Shown one piece after another: positions 1-5,703 of a stretch of DNA of 6,543 nt; positions within the stretch are counted from its first letter, which is position 1; the number at the start of each line of letters is the position of its first letter. The stretch comes from Oscillospiraceae bacterium. GTDB taxonomy: Bacteria; Bacillota_A; Clostridia; Oscillospirales; Acutalibacteraceae. Under the pieces are notes generated by a model, which had not been told where the DNA came from, did no database searches, and saw nothing but the letters and a program-made list of their open reading frames with translations. The stretch is from positions 1 to 6,543 of the forward strand of contig DOWI01000365.1 of NCBI GenBank assembly GCA_003519645.1. Reading direction: 5' to 3'. The position numbers and the translations under genes are program-made.

Positions 1-251
1 ACATCCCCGCCGCTTCCGGTCAGGAAATCAGCGCCAAAGGTGAAGTTGGTTACCGCAATCTCCTGCCTGCGGGCCTCCTCCCCCAGCTTTTGGGCATATT
101 GCTCCTCGGAAGAACCGTCGTGGGGATGTATCTCAACAAATTCAATGGCGTCAAAGCCCATCTCCTTTGCTTTTGCGATACAGTCAAGCTGTGTCATGCC
201 TTCTTTTTCCATCAGCTTTGAAAAGCTATATGTGCTTATGGCAATTTTCAT
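1..251 (-). CDS. Sugar phosphate isomerase/epimerase-type TIM-barrel protein, N-terminal part only (cut by window edge)
   Basis: The visible 83 codons read MKIAISTYSFSKLMEKEGMT and onward, then continue past the left edge, so the C-terminal two thirds are not seen. The opening beta strand (KIAISTYSF), the helix ending in AKEMGFDAIEFVE and the following EEARRQEIAVTNF segment match the first beta/alpha units of the xylose-isomerase-like / AP endonuclease family 2 fold, common in sugar isomerases, epimerases and dehydratases. The usual Glu/Asp/His/Glu metal ligands would lie in the missing part. The ATG at 251 is chosen because GAAAGGA stands 8 bases upstream; an in-frame ATG at 260 overlaps that site and is unlikely. 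It starts 33 bp after the stop of the oxidoreductase gene and is probably the third gene of the same operon. Fold assignment is good; the exact reaction and substrate are unknown. Confidence 0.8.
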   Translation of the reverse strand, partial: MKIAISTYSFSKLMEKEGMTQLDCIAKAKEMGFDAIEFVEIHPHDGSSEEQYAQKLGEEARRQEIAVTNFTFGADFLTGSGGD

Positions 252-284
252 AAGAGACATCCTTTCCATGGTTTGCAACCATAA

Positions 285-1349
285 TTAGGCCAATATAACC
301 TCATGTCCGGTTTGGGCCGATTCATAGATGGCATCCAGAATTGTCATCAGCGTAACCCCATCATCAGCCGGCGATATACAAGGAGTGCCTTTGCTGATAC
401 AGTCCACAAAATGATCAATCTCATTTTCAAACAAGCCATTGAAATCAAGTACTGTGGGGGCGGTGAGCTGTACATTGGTCATATAATCGTTGGTCTCGCT
501 ATACAATTCCAACTCCGGGTTAAGCTTGGCACCCGCCTTTGTGCCAAACAGCTCGATTTTCCCTTCATCATTTTTGATGTTGAGGCTAAAGCTTGCCTCG
601 ACCGACAAAACCGCTCCGTTTTCAAATCGAATCATTGCAGTTGCCAAATCTTCTACGTCGCAGATGTCTTCCGATGATTTGCCCGCCGCTGCATATGCTG
701 TATTGCCCTTAATATGCTTGCGGTCGCCCAGCTTGCGGAATGTTGCACCGTATACAGAGACGGGGCGGAGATTGCCCATCAAATAGCGTACAAGATCGAT
801 CACATGAACACCGAGATCAATCAGCGGCCCCCCGCCGGAGCGGGACTTGTCACCAAACCAGCCGCCGGGGTTGCCGCAGCGGCGAAGGTAAGTCGCCTTT
901 GCATAGTAAATTTCACCGAAATAATCTGCATTAATAAACTCCTTAAGAATTTTGCAATCATTTCCGAACCGCCTTACAAATCCAATCATCAGAAGCTTCC
1001 CGCTCTTTTCGGCAGCCTCCTTCATTGCCCTTGCTTGGTTGGCGTTCATGGCCATGGGCTTTTCGCACAACACGTGCTTTCCGGCATTCAAAGCCGCAAT
1101 GGCACACTGCGCGTGTGCTGAGTTCCACGTGCAGACGCTGACGGCATCCAGCTCAGGCAAAGCGGCCAACATTTCATCCATGTCGGTATACAGCCGAGTC
1201 ACGCCGTATTTTTCCCCCGCCGCTTTCAGCTGCTCATTATTAATATCGCAAAATGCATACAGCTCGGCATCGGGATTTTGAATATATCCGTTAATATGTG
1301 AACCGGAAATGCTTCCGGTGCCGATTACAGCTACTTTTATCTTGCTCAT
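285..1349 (-). CDS. Gfo/Idh/MocA-family NAD(P)-dependent oxidoreductase
   Basis: A 354-residue protein of normal family length, predicted to be cytoplasmic, that would oxidise or reduce a hydroxyl/keto group on a sugar, cyclitol or glycoside using NAD(P). Seen in the sequence: an N-terminal Rossmann dinucleotide site (VAVIGTGSISGSH, residues 6-18), the family CEKPMAMN motif (95-102) with catalytic-type Lys97, and a D-x3-H motif in GGGPLIDLGVHVID (Asp178, His182), where the histidine commonly acts in catalysis. The C-terminal half is the alpha/beta substrate and oligomerisation domain. The ATG at 1349 is preceded by GGAGG with a 7-base spacer. It follows the upstream isomerase gene by 15 bp and precedes the partial isomerase gene by 33 bp, so co-transcription is likely. 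Possible relatives include IolG-like inositol dehydrogenases and the dehydrogenases of 3-keto-glycoside or C-glycoside pathways; the substrate cannot be assigned here. Confidence 0.93.
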   Translation of the reverse strand: MSKIKVAVIGTGSISGSHINGYIQNPDAELYAFCDINNEQLKAAGEKYGVTRLYTDMDEMLAALPELDAVSVCTWNSAHAQCAIAALNAGKHVLCEKPMAMNANQARAMKEAAEKSGKLLMIGFVRRFGNDCKILKEFINADYFGEIYYAKATYLRRCGNPGGWFGDKSRSGGGPLIDLGVHVIDLVRYLMGNLRPVSVYGATFRKLGDRKHIKGNTAYAAAGKSSEDICDVEDLATAMIRFENGAVLSVEASFSLNIKNDEGKIELFGTKAGAKLNPELELYSETNDYMTNVQLTAPTVLDFNGLFENEIDHFVDCISKGTPCISPADDGVTLMTILDAIYESAQTGHEVILA

Positions 1350-1364
1350 TTACAATCCTCCAAA

Positions 1365-2207
1365 TCATCGTGTCAGATTTTTCAGGAATTCTACCGCACG
1401 GCGTATATCGGCTTCGGGATTCTCGCCCACCTCACGCTCAACCGTCAGATATCCTCGATAACCGATTTCATCCAGCGCGGCGAGATAGTTGGGAAAATCT
1501 ACGTCGCCTTCGCCCAAAGGCAGTTCGGCAAATGCCTTCCCCTCCTGAATCACATCCTCAATAATGCCGTAGATAACCTCGGGATCGCTATCCAGCAGCT
1601 TGCTCCCGTCCTTGGCGTGGGTATGCACAATGTAATCGCGCAGGGTATAGACGGCCTGTACCGGATCATCCCCGGTTACCATTACAAAGTTGGCGGGATC
1701 AAAGTTTACCGCCACGCCCTTTGAGCCGAGAGAATCAAGGAAGGTTTTGAGTGTTATTGCGATTTCTGGCCCTGTTTCAATGGCAAAATGCGCCTGTACA
1801 TCATCGGCATATCTGCATAGCATCCCGCAGGCATCCTGCATAATCTTATACCGTTCATGGTTGGGGTCGGCAGGAATGACGCCGATATGTGTGGTTACAA
1901 TGTCGGTTTCCAGATCCTTTGCCAGATCCAAAATGCGCTTTGAGCGTTCAATCAAGTCGGGATTGCGTTCAGGCTTGCCGAACCCGTGCCCTAGATCGCC
2001 GCACAGCGCGGATATGGTCAGACCGTGGGCTTTTACCATATCCAGAAACTCACGTCTTTTCACACCTGTCAGATTTTCAGCCGAAAGCTCGCCATGGGTG
2101 GCATATACCTGTATCCCCTGGACACCGACACCTGCAGCCTTTTTAAGGGCGGAGGGCACATCGGTACGGAAGGAGTCCAGCAATACGCCAATGGGAAATG
2201 AATACAT
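1365..2207 (-). CDS. Sugar phosphate isomerase/epimerase (xylose-isomerase-like TIM barrel)
   Basis: A 280-residue TIM-barrel protein, the usual size for the AP endonuclease family 2 / xylose-isomerase-like group that includes IolE, IolI, tagatose epimerases and hydroxypyruvate isomerases. Candidate divalent-metal ligands are Glu144 (AIETGPE), Asp170 (NFDPANF), His195/His197 (VHTHAKD) and Glu257 (TVERE), the expected Glu/Asp/His/Glu order; His107 (THIG) may line the active site. The ATG at 2207 is chosen because an AAAGGA site lies about 11 bases upstream, while the in-frame ATG at 2219 overlaps that site and the more distant TTG at 2252 has no clear ribosome site. It is the first gene of the leftward operon, divergent from the AraC regulator. 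With the adjacent dehydrogenase it could isomerise, epimerise, dehydrate or cleave a keto-sugar intermediate. Fold is secure; reaction is not. Confidence 0.9.
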   Translation of the reverse strand: MYSFPIGVLLDSFRTDVPSALKKAAGVGVQGIQVYATHGELSAENLTGVKRREFLDMVKAHGLTISALCGDLGHGFGKPERNPDLIERSKRILDLAKDLETDIVTTHIGVIPADPNHERYKIMQDACGMLCRYADDVQAHFAIETGPEIAITLKTFLDSLGSKGVAVNFDPANFVMVTGDDPVQAVYTLRDYIVHTHAKDGSKLLDSDPEVIYGIIEDVIQEGKAFAELPLGEGDVDFPNYLAALDEIGYRGYLTVEREVGENPEADIRRAVEFLKNLTR

Positions 2208-2246
2208 AATTATGTCCATCCTTTCTTGTTTATAAAATGTACTTAT

Positions 2247-2275
2247 TTGCAATCTTTATGGTTTCATTATAAAAT
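2247..2275 (+). promoter_or_regulatory. Predicted promoter of the AraC-family regulator gene
   Basis: TTGCAA (2247-2252) and TAAAAT (2270-2275) are separated by 17 bases, with 4/6 and 5/6 matches to the sigma-A hexamers. The predicted start is near 2282, about 65 bases before the ATG. The element overlaps the -10 of the leftward operon on the opposite strand, so the two promoters probably compete for polymerase. Prediction only. Confidence 0.4.
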
Positions 2276-2294
2276 AGAGATGTCAAAAAAAGAA
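2266..2294 (-). promoter_or_regulatory. Predicted promoter of the leftward isomerase/oxidoreductase operon
   Basis: A perfect minus-strand TATAAT lies at 2271-2266. The -35 position (2294-2289, 17-base spacer) reads TTCTTT, a poor match. A good -10 with a weak -35 is typical of activator-dependent promoters, and the candidate AraC boxes begin just upstream at about -42. Predicted start of transcription is near 2259, giving a leader of about 50 bases. Inferred from sequence only. Confidence 0.5.
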
Positions 2295-2300
2295 GTAAGC

Positions 2301-2330
2301 ATATTGCCTTCAATTAACACAATATTGCCT
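2301..2330. promoter_or_regulatory. Candidate AraC-family operator: two direct repeats ATATTGCCT, 21 bp apart
   Basis: ATATTGCCT occurs at 2301-2309 and again at 2322-2330, identical in all nine bases. The start-to-start distance is 21 bp, two helical turns, so both copies face the same side of the DNA. In-phase direct repeats of this kind are the normal binding pattern of AraC/XylS dimers. Relative to the predicted leftward start the boxes sit at about -42 to -50 and -63 to -71, suitable for activation. Relative to the predicted rightward start they lie at about +20 to +49, where binding could repress araC itself. Confidence 0.5.
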
Positions 2331-2346
2331 ATTAGGGGGTGCGTTT

Positions 2347-3177
2347 ATGTTTTCCGCAACCTATGAACAGCTCATTCATGAAGATCCCGTTTTTCCTATC
2401 ATCTTTCATAATGATCAATTATCCATGAATCAGCTCTTTTTTATGCATTGGCACGAAAATATTGAATTGTTATATTTTAGAGAAGGAAAAGCGGTTGTTT
2501 ACTGTGACACCGTTCCTATACCAGTTTCAGCCGGCAGCCTGGTGATTGTTAACACCGGAGCGCTCCATACAATTGAATCCGTAACCCCGATTTGCAGATA
2601 TGACTGTCTGATTGTTGACAAAATATTTCTGGATGGCTTTGGTATGCCTGTTGACGGCGTATCCCTGCAAAGCCTTGTGACAGATGAAACGGTGGGCAGC
2701 CATTTTGATAGGATCAATTTTGAAATGTCGGAAAAGCCGCCCTATTATAAACCCGCCGTCAAGGCGGAAGCGCTGGCGCTGTTTGCCCGCCTGTACCGGA
2801 TTGCAAAACAACCGATTGCCGCCGGACGGCACGGAAGCAGACAGCTTGATATGGTTCGGTCGGCATTGTCTTACATACGCCAGCATTATCGAGAAGAGCT
2901 GACGGTAGACGACATCTGCCGGCATATAGGTTTCAGCAAATATTATTTTTGCCGCGTGTTTCGGAAAATCACCGGCAAAACCGTAATTGATACAATCAAT
3001 TTTCTGCGCTGTAATCACGCAAAGAGTTTGCTGTCGTCCGGCCGCTGCAATGTAAGCGAAAGCGCCGAACAAAGCGGGTTTCATAACCTGTCCTATTTTT
3101 CAAAAACATATAAAAAATATATAGGCACGTCGCCGTCAGAACTCGTCTCCTCTGGGCTTTCGGACCAGGAAGGGTGA
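2347..3177 (+). CDS. AraC-family transcriptional regulator with N-terminal cupin domain
   Basis: A 276-residue DNA-binding regulator of typical AraC-family size. Residues about 20-95 form a cupin-like sensor domain (MHWHENIELLYFREGKA, then the turn AGSLVIVNTGALHTIES), the fold that binds sugars in AraC relatives. The C-terminal domain (about 168-268) contains two helix-turn-helix units: LTVDDICRHIGFSKYYFCRVF (about 186-206) and NVSESAEQSGFHNLSYFSKTY (about 235-255), followed by the family signature KKYIGTSPSE. The ATG at 2347 has AGGGGG 7 bases upstream. It is divergent from the oxidoreductase/isomerase operon and the candidate operator lies in the shared gap, so it is most likely the activator of that operon and may repress itself. 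The effector is unknown. Family assignment is secure; the target assignment is inferred from position. Confidence 0.93.
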   Translation: MFSATYEQLIHEDPVFPIIFHNDQLSMNQLFFMHWHENIELLYFREGKAVVYCDTVPIPVSAGSLVIVNTGALHTIESVTPICRYDCLIVDKIFLDGFGMPVDGVSLQSLVTDETVGSHFDRINFEMSEKPPYYKPAVKAEALALFARLYRIAKQPIAAGRHGSRQLDMVRSALSYIRQHYREELTVDDICRHIGFSKYYFCRVFRKITGKTVIDTINFLRCNHAKSLLSSGRCNVSESAEQSGFHNLSYFSKTYKKYIGTSPSELVSSGLSDQEG

Positions 3178-3320
3178 CCGTTGCATTCCCTCGGTTTTAC
3201 CTTTTTCTTAAATCCTGCTCAATAAGCCAACGGCGTGACGTGAGCATCCTGCCCTGCGGTATGCCCCCATAGGCAACACCAAAATACCGATCCGGTTGTC
3301 AATACCACCAACTTAGCCGG

Positions 3321-3360
3321 TGCTTGCACAAGCCCTATAAGGGGCTATTACTGGCAAGCA
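3321..3360. repeat. Nested inverted repeat (TGCTTGC/GCAAGCA enclosing AGCCC/GGGCT)
   Basis: TGCTTGC at 3321-3327 pairs perfectly with GCAAGCA at 3354-3360. Inside it AGCCC (3331-3335) pairs with GGGCT (3342-3346) around a 6-base loop. The result is a two-tier stem-loop separated by an asymmetric internal loop, which looks more like a structured RNA than a terminator because no T-run follows on either strand. Confidence 0.55.
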
Positions 3361-3506
3361 TTTCAAGACACGCCGAAAGTTCTTTCTACTGCATCACTTG
3401 CCCTACCACTCTTCGATAGAATTTGTGTCTCATCATTTATCACAATCTACGGATTTTTTGTTGGAGTGACGCCCTTTGCAACCGCTGGCATGAGCGAAAA
3501 GAACGC

Positions 3507-3613
3507 ATAGCTAAAGCTATTCCCTCCCCCGGCATAGCTACATCAGCATATCGATGCTGATGTGTTTATATGGTTTTGACGCAGACAAGACGCGTCAAAA
3601 CAGGCTAAAGCCT
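3507..3613. repeat. Array of four consecutive hairpins with a 9-bp direct repeat
   Basis: Four perfect inverted repeats follow one another. They are ATAGCT/AGCTAT (3507-3520, 2-base loop), CATCAGCAT/ATGCTGATG (3541-3562, 4-base loop), TTTTGACGC/GCGTCAAAA (3574-3600, 9-base loop) and AGGCT/AGCCT (3602-3613, 2-base loop). GCATAGCTA also occurs twice as a direct repeat (3505-3513 and 3532-3540), the second copy ending next to the second hairpin. None is followed by a clear T-run, so these are not standard terminators. Sub-terminal palindromes of mobile elements or a folded transcript are the main alternatives. Confidence 0.6.
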
Positions 3614-3621
3614 ACAACCCC

Positions 3622-3657
3622 AATAAAACGGGAGGGGAAACCTGTTCCCCTCCCGTT
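3622..3657 (-). terminator. Rho-independent terminator of the transketolase operon
   Basis: A 13-bp perfect stem (3627-3639 with 3645-3657, arm core CGGGAGGGGAA) encloses a 5-base loop. On the minus strand it is followed directly by TTTTATT (3628-3622), the usual U-rich release tract. It begins 36 bp downstream of the tktC stop codon. On the plus strand no T-run follows, so it acts mainly in the leftward direction. Confidence 0.85.
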
Positions 3658-3692
3658 AGCGCGTAGTTGTAATTTCGCCTGTACTATCCGTC

Positions 3693-4640
3693 TTATTTTT
3701 TTAGGGCAATTGCCTGCCTTGCTTTTGCGATAATTCCTTCAGCCGACAAGCCGAACAGCTTGAGCAGCTCGACAGCCGGGCCGGACTTTCCGTATGTATC
3801 GTTGACTCCAACACGAAGAACCGGTATCGGGGCCACTTCGCAGACGGTTTCGGCAACCGCGCTGCCCAGTCCGCCGATAATGCTGTGCTCCTCGGCTGTA
3901 ACAATGACGCCGGTCTCCTTTGCCGCTTTTAAAATAATATCCTTGTCGAGGGGCTTGATGGTGGCTATATTAATCACGCGGGCGTAGATGCCCTCGTTTT
4001 TAAGCTGTTCGGAAGCTGCCAGCGCCTCTGCTACCATTAATCCGGTTGCAATAATTGCAACATCGCTGCCTTCCGTAAGCTGTACGCCCTTGCCGATTGT
4101 AAACTCATAACCATCGTTGAAGAGAACCGGCACAGCAAGTCGGCCAAATCGCATATATACCGGACCATCCAAATCCATTACAGCGCGCATGGCTTTTGAG
4201 GTTTCCACCGCATCGGCGGGATTGATAATGGTCATACCGGGGATGGTGCGCATCAGCGCAATATCCTCGCAGCACTGGTGTGTTGCACCGTCCTCCCCCA
4301 CCGATATTCCGGCGTGGGTCGCCCCGATTTTTACAGGCAGGTGGGGATACCCGATTGCGTTGCGCACCTGCTCAAAGGCACGTCCGGCAGCAAACATTGC
4401 AAAGCTGGAGGCAAACACCTGCTTGCCCGATGCGGCAAGTCCGGCGGCAATACTCATCATGTTTTGTTCTGCGATACCGCAGTTAAAGAACCGATCGGGA
4501 TAGGCCTTGCGAAACATCCCTGTTTTTGTGGCGGCGGACAAATCGGAATCCAGCACAATCAAATCCGGGTATTCCGCCGCGAGGGCTACAAGGCTCTCTC
4601 CATATGCGTCGCGCGTCGCTTTTTTTATTGTATCTGCCAT
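3693..4640 (-). CDS. Transketolase, C-terminal subunit (pyrimidine-binding and C-terminal domains)
   Basis: A 315-residue protein, the normal size for the C-terminal half of a split transketolase (EC 2.2.1.1), a cytoplasmic thiamine-diphosphate enzyme that moves two-carbon ketol units between sugar phosphates. The pyrimidine-binding domain spans about residues 5-170. GIAEQNM (55-61) holds Glu58, the conserved glutamate that activates the cofactor aminopyrimidine, and GEDGATHQ (115-122) is the typical substrate/cofactor loop. The C-terminal transketolase domain follows (about 185-305, with GSDVAIIATG and EEHSIIGGLGSAVAE). The ATG at 4640 has GAGGAGG 7 bases upstream, located inside the end of the preceding gene. 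Only 2 bp separate it from the tktN stop, indicating translational coupling and 1:1 synthesis. The 1-deoxyxylulose-5-phosphate synthase alternative is unlikely because that enzyme is a single long chain. Confidence 0.95.
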   Translation of the reverse strand: MADTIKKATRDAYGESLVALAAEYPDLIVLDSDLSAATKTGMFRKAYPDRFFNCGIAEQNMMSIAAGLAASGKQVFASSFAMFAAGRAFEQVRNAIGYPHLPVKIGATHAGISVGEDGATHQCCEDIALMRTIPGMTIINPADAVETSKAMRAVMDLDGPVYMRFGRLAVPVLFNDGYEFTIGKGVQLTEGSDVAIIATGLMVAEALAASEQLKNEGIYARVINIATIKPLDKDIILKAAKETGVIVTAEEHSIIGGLGSAVAETVCEVAPIPVLRVGVNDTYGKSGPAVELLKLFGLSAEGIIAKARQAIALKK

Positions 4641-4642
4641 GT

Positions 4643-5500
4643 TTAAGCCTCCTCATACTTGGCAAGTAGTGCCTGCAGCTCTTGCATTGCCTGCTCATAC
4701 TGCTCTTTATTGGGAGCAGATCCGTGCCAGCCCACCTGATTTTCCATAAATGAAACACCCTTACCCTTGATGCTGGTTTGAATAATGGCGGTTGGCTTTC
4801 CCTTACACTCGGCGGCAGCATGTAGCGCCGCCTCAATCTGATCTAGGTTATGTCCATCAATCAAAATGGTATTGAATCCGAATGCTTCAAACTTCTCGGG
4901 GATGGGGTAGGGGGAGTTCACCTCTTCAACCGTTCCGTCAATTTGCAGATGATTGTTGTCAATAATCAGGCAGAGGTTATCCAGCTTTTTGTGTGCAGCA
5001 AACATCGCCGCTTCCCAAACCTGTCCCTCCTCTAACTCTCCATCACCCAAAATCGAATAAACCCGCCTCTCGGATCCATCCAGTTTGGCAGCCAGTGCCA
5101 TGCCAACCGCCGCCGAAACCCCCTGTCCAAGAGATCCAGTGGACATATCCACACCGGGAGTTCCCTTCATATCAGGATGTCCCTGAAGATGGGACCCGAT
5201 ATGGCGCAGGGTTGAAATATCCCCGACAGGGAAAAAACCGCGGTGGGCAAGTGCGCCGTAAAGTGCAGGTGCGGTATGCCCCTTCGACAAAACAAGGCGA
5301 TCGCGATCCTCCCAACCCGGGTTTTGGGGATCTACTCGCATATGTTGAAAATACAAAACTGCAAGCGTATCGCAAATTGACAACGACCCTCCGGGATGTC
5401 CGCTTTTGGCGTGATAGGTGCCCTCAATCACAGCCATGCGAATTTTTGTCGCCGCAATCTCAAGCCGATTTTTTGTGATTGCATCCAAAATAGAATTCAT
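4643..5500 (-). CDS. Transketolase, N-terminal subunit (thiamine diphosphate-binding domain)
   Basis: About 285 residues, the normal size for the N-terminal half of a split transketolase. Seen from the proposed start: AKSGHPGGSLS (31-41) and SKGHTAPALYG (72-82) with conserved phosphate and cofactor-contact histidines, then the Mg-diphosphate motif that opens with GDGELEEGQVWEAA (152-165) and closes with the Asn-Asn pair at 182-183. GKGVSFMEN and WHGSAP near the end are also typical. It needs the adjacent tktC product to form the active site at the subunit interface. The start is uncertain. The ATG at 5500 lies directly against an AAAGGA site with no spacer; a TTG at 5488 has a 12-base spacer; a TTG at 5524 has no clear ribosome site. 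The first gene of the two-gene operon, it is divergent from the QueG-like gene. Confidence 0.94.
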   Translation of the reverse strand: MNSILDAITKNRLEIAATKIRMAVIEGTYHAKSGHPGGSLSICDTLAVLYFQHMRVDPQNPGWEDRDRLVLSKGHTAPALYGALAHRGFFPVGDISTLRHIGSHLQGHPDMKGTPGVDMSTGSLGQGVSAAVGMALAAKLDGSERRVYSILGDGELEEGQVWEAAMFAAHKKLDNLCLIIDNNHLQIDGTVEEVNSPYPIPEKFEAFGFNTILIDGHNLDQIEAALHAAAECKGKPTAIIQTSIKGKGVSFMENQVGWHGSAPNKEQYEQAMQELQALLAKYEEA

Positions 5501-5507
5501 TCCTTTC
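5501..5507 (-). promoter_or_regulatory. Ribosome binding site GAAAGGA abutting the tktN ATG
   Basis: Minus strand GAAAGGA at 5507-5501 is the only good Shine-Dalgarno match near the tktN start. It touches the ATG at 5500, leaving no spacer, whereas other genes here have 7-11 bases. The real start may be a downstream TTG (5488), or the ATG may be used at low efficiency. Confidence 0.45.
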
Positions 5508-5549
5508 AGCCGGCCGCCAATCAAACGGCTCGGAGTTTTACATTTTTCG

Positions 5550-5569
5550 TTTTAACGGTTAAAATTATA
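5550..5569 (-). promoter_or_regulatory. Promoter of the transketolase operon with a palindromic operator at the start site
   Basis: Minus strand TATAAT (5569-5564) is preceded by TGT, forming an extended -10 (TGTTATAAT); the -35 region (TGTTCA at 17 bases) is poor, which extended -10 promoters tolerate. A perfect 7+1+7 inverted repeat, TTTTAACCGTTAAAA (5564-5550), overlaps the last base of the -10 and is centred on 5557, the predicted first transcribed base. Such a position suits a repressor operator. It shares an A/T-flanked CG core with cre/LacI-type sites but lacks the outer G and C, so the regulator is unknown. Confidence 0.55.
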
Positions 5570-5637
5570 ACACAAACAGGAAAAATTGAACAGTATTCTT
5601 TCCCTAATTTTACCGAACGCTTGCATCTTCAAGAAAG

Positions 5638-5666
5638 TTGCACAATTTCGGGGAAACCATTATAAT
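5638..5666 (+). promoter_or_regulatory. Predicted promoter of the QueG-like gene
   Basis: TTGCAC (5638-5643) and a perfect TATAAT (5661-5666) are separated by 17 bases. The predicted start is near 5673, giving a short leader of about 31 bases that holds the AAAGGA ribosome site. No operator-like repeat is evident next to it. Confidence 0.6.
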
Positions 5667-5703
5667 TTTAATGTGTGTAAAACTCAGAAAGGACATGGTT
5701 TTT

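Larger units (their letters stand above)
3200..3615. other. Non-coding, hairpin-rich intergenic element; possible structured RNA or mobile-element remnant
   Basis: The gap between the convergent AraC and transketolase genes (3178-3692) has no convincing gene. Its left part contains several inverted repeats: TGCTC/GAGCA near 3218-3246, TGCC/GGCA near 3262-3275, a CCGG-bounded stem near 3292-3320, and a nested hairpin at 3321-3360. The right part is a run of hairpins (3507-3613). The density of paired segments suggests a folded RNA or DNA-level hairpins. Read on the minus strand, closely packed stem-loops followed by a hairpin-closed end resemble the right ends and omega-RNA regions of IS200/IS605-type elements, but I see no tnpA or tnpB coding sequence, so this identity is a guess from general appearance. 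It could also be an unrelated dispersed repeat. Confidence 0.35.

Noticed and set aside
714..1121. A 135-codon plus-strand open frame opposite the oxidoreductase
   Set aside because: It overlaps a secure Gfo/Idh/MocA gene, has no recognisable domain and no good ribosome site.
2266..2286. A perfect minus-strand TTGACA (2286-2281) upstream of TATAAT (2271-2266)
   Set aside because: The two hexamers are only 9 bases apart, far too close to act together, and no acceptable -10 lies 16-18 bases from the TTGACA.
2527..3084. A 185-codon open frame antisense to the AraC gene
   Set aside because: It lies wholly inside a well-supported gene on the other strand, shows no recognisable family and is a shadow frame.
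3160..3210. Possible terminator directly after the AraC gene (AGGG/CCCT followed by CGGTTTT)
   Set aside because: The stem is only about 4 bp with a long loop, and the T-run is interrupted, so it is too weak to call.
3507..3613. The hairpin array considered as a CRISPR or terminator cluster
   Set aside because: The repeats differ in sequence and spacing, so it is not CRISPR, and no hairpin is followed by a T-run.
5550..5564. The palindrome considered as a CcpA cre site
   Set aside because: It has the CG core but lacks the conserved outer G and C, so a specific cre call is not justified.
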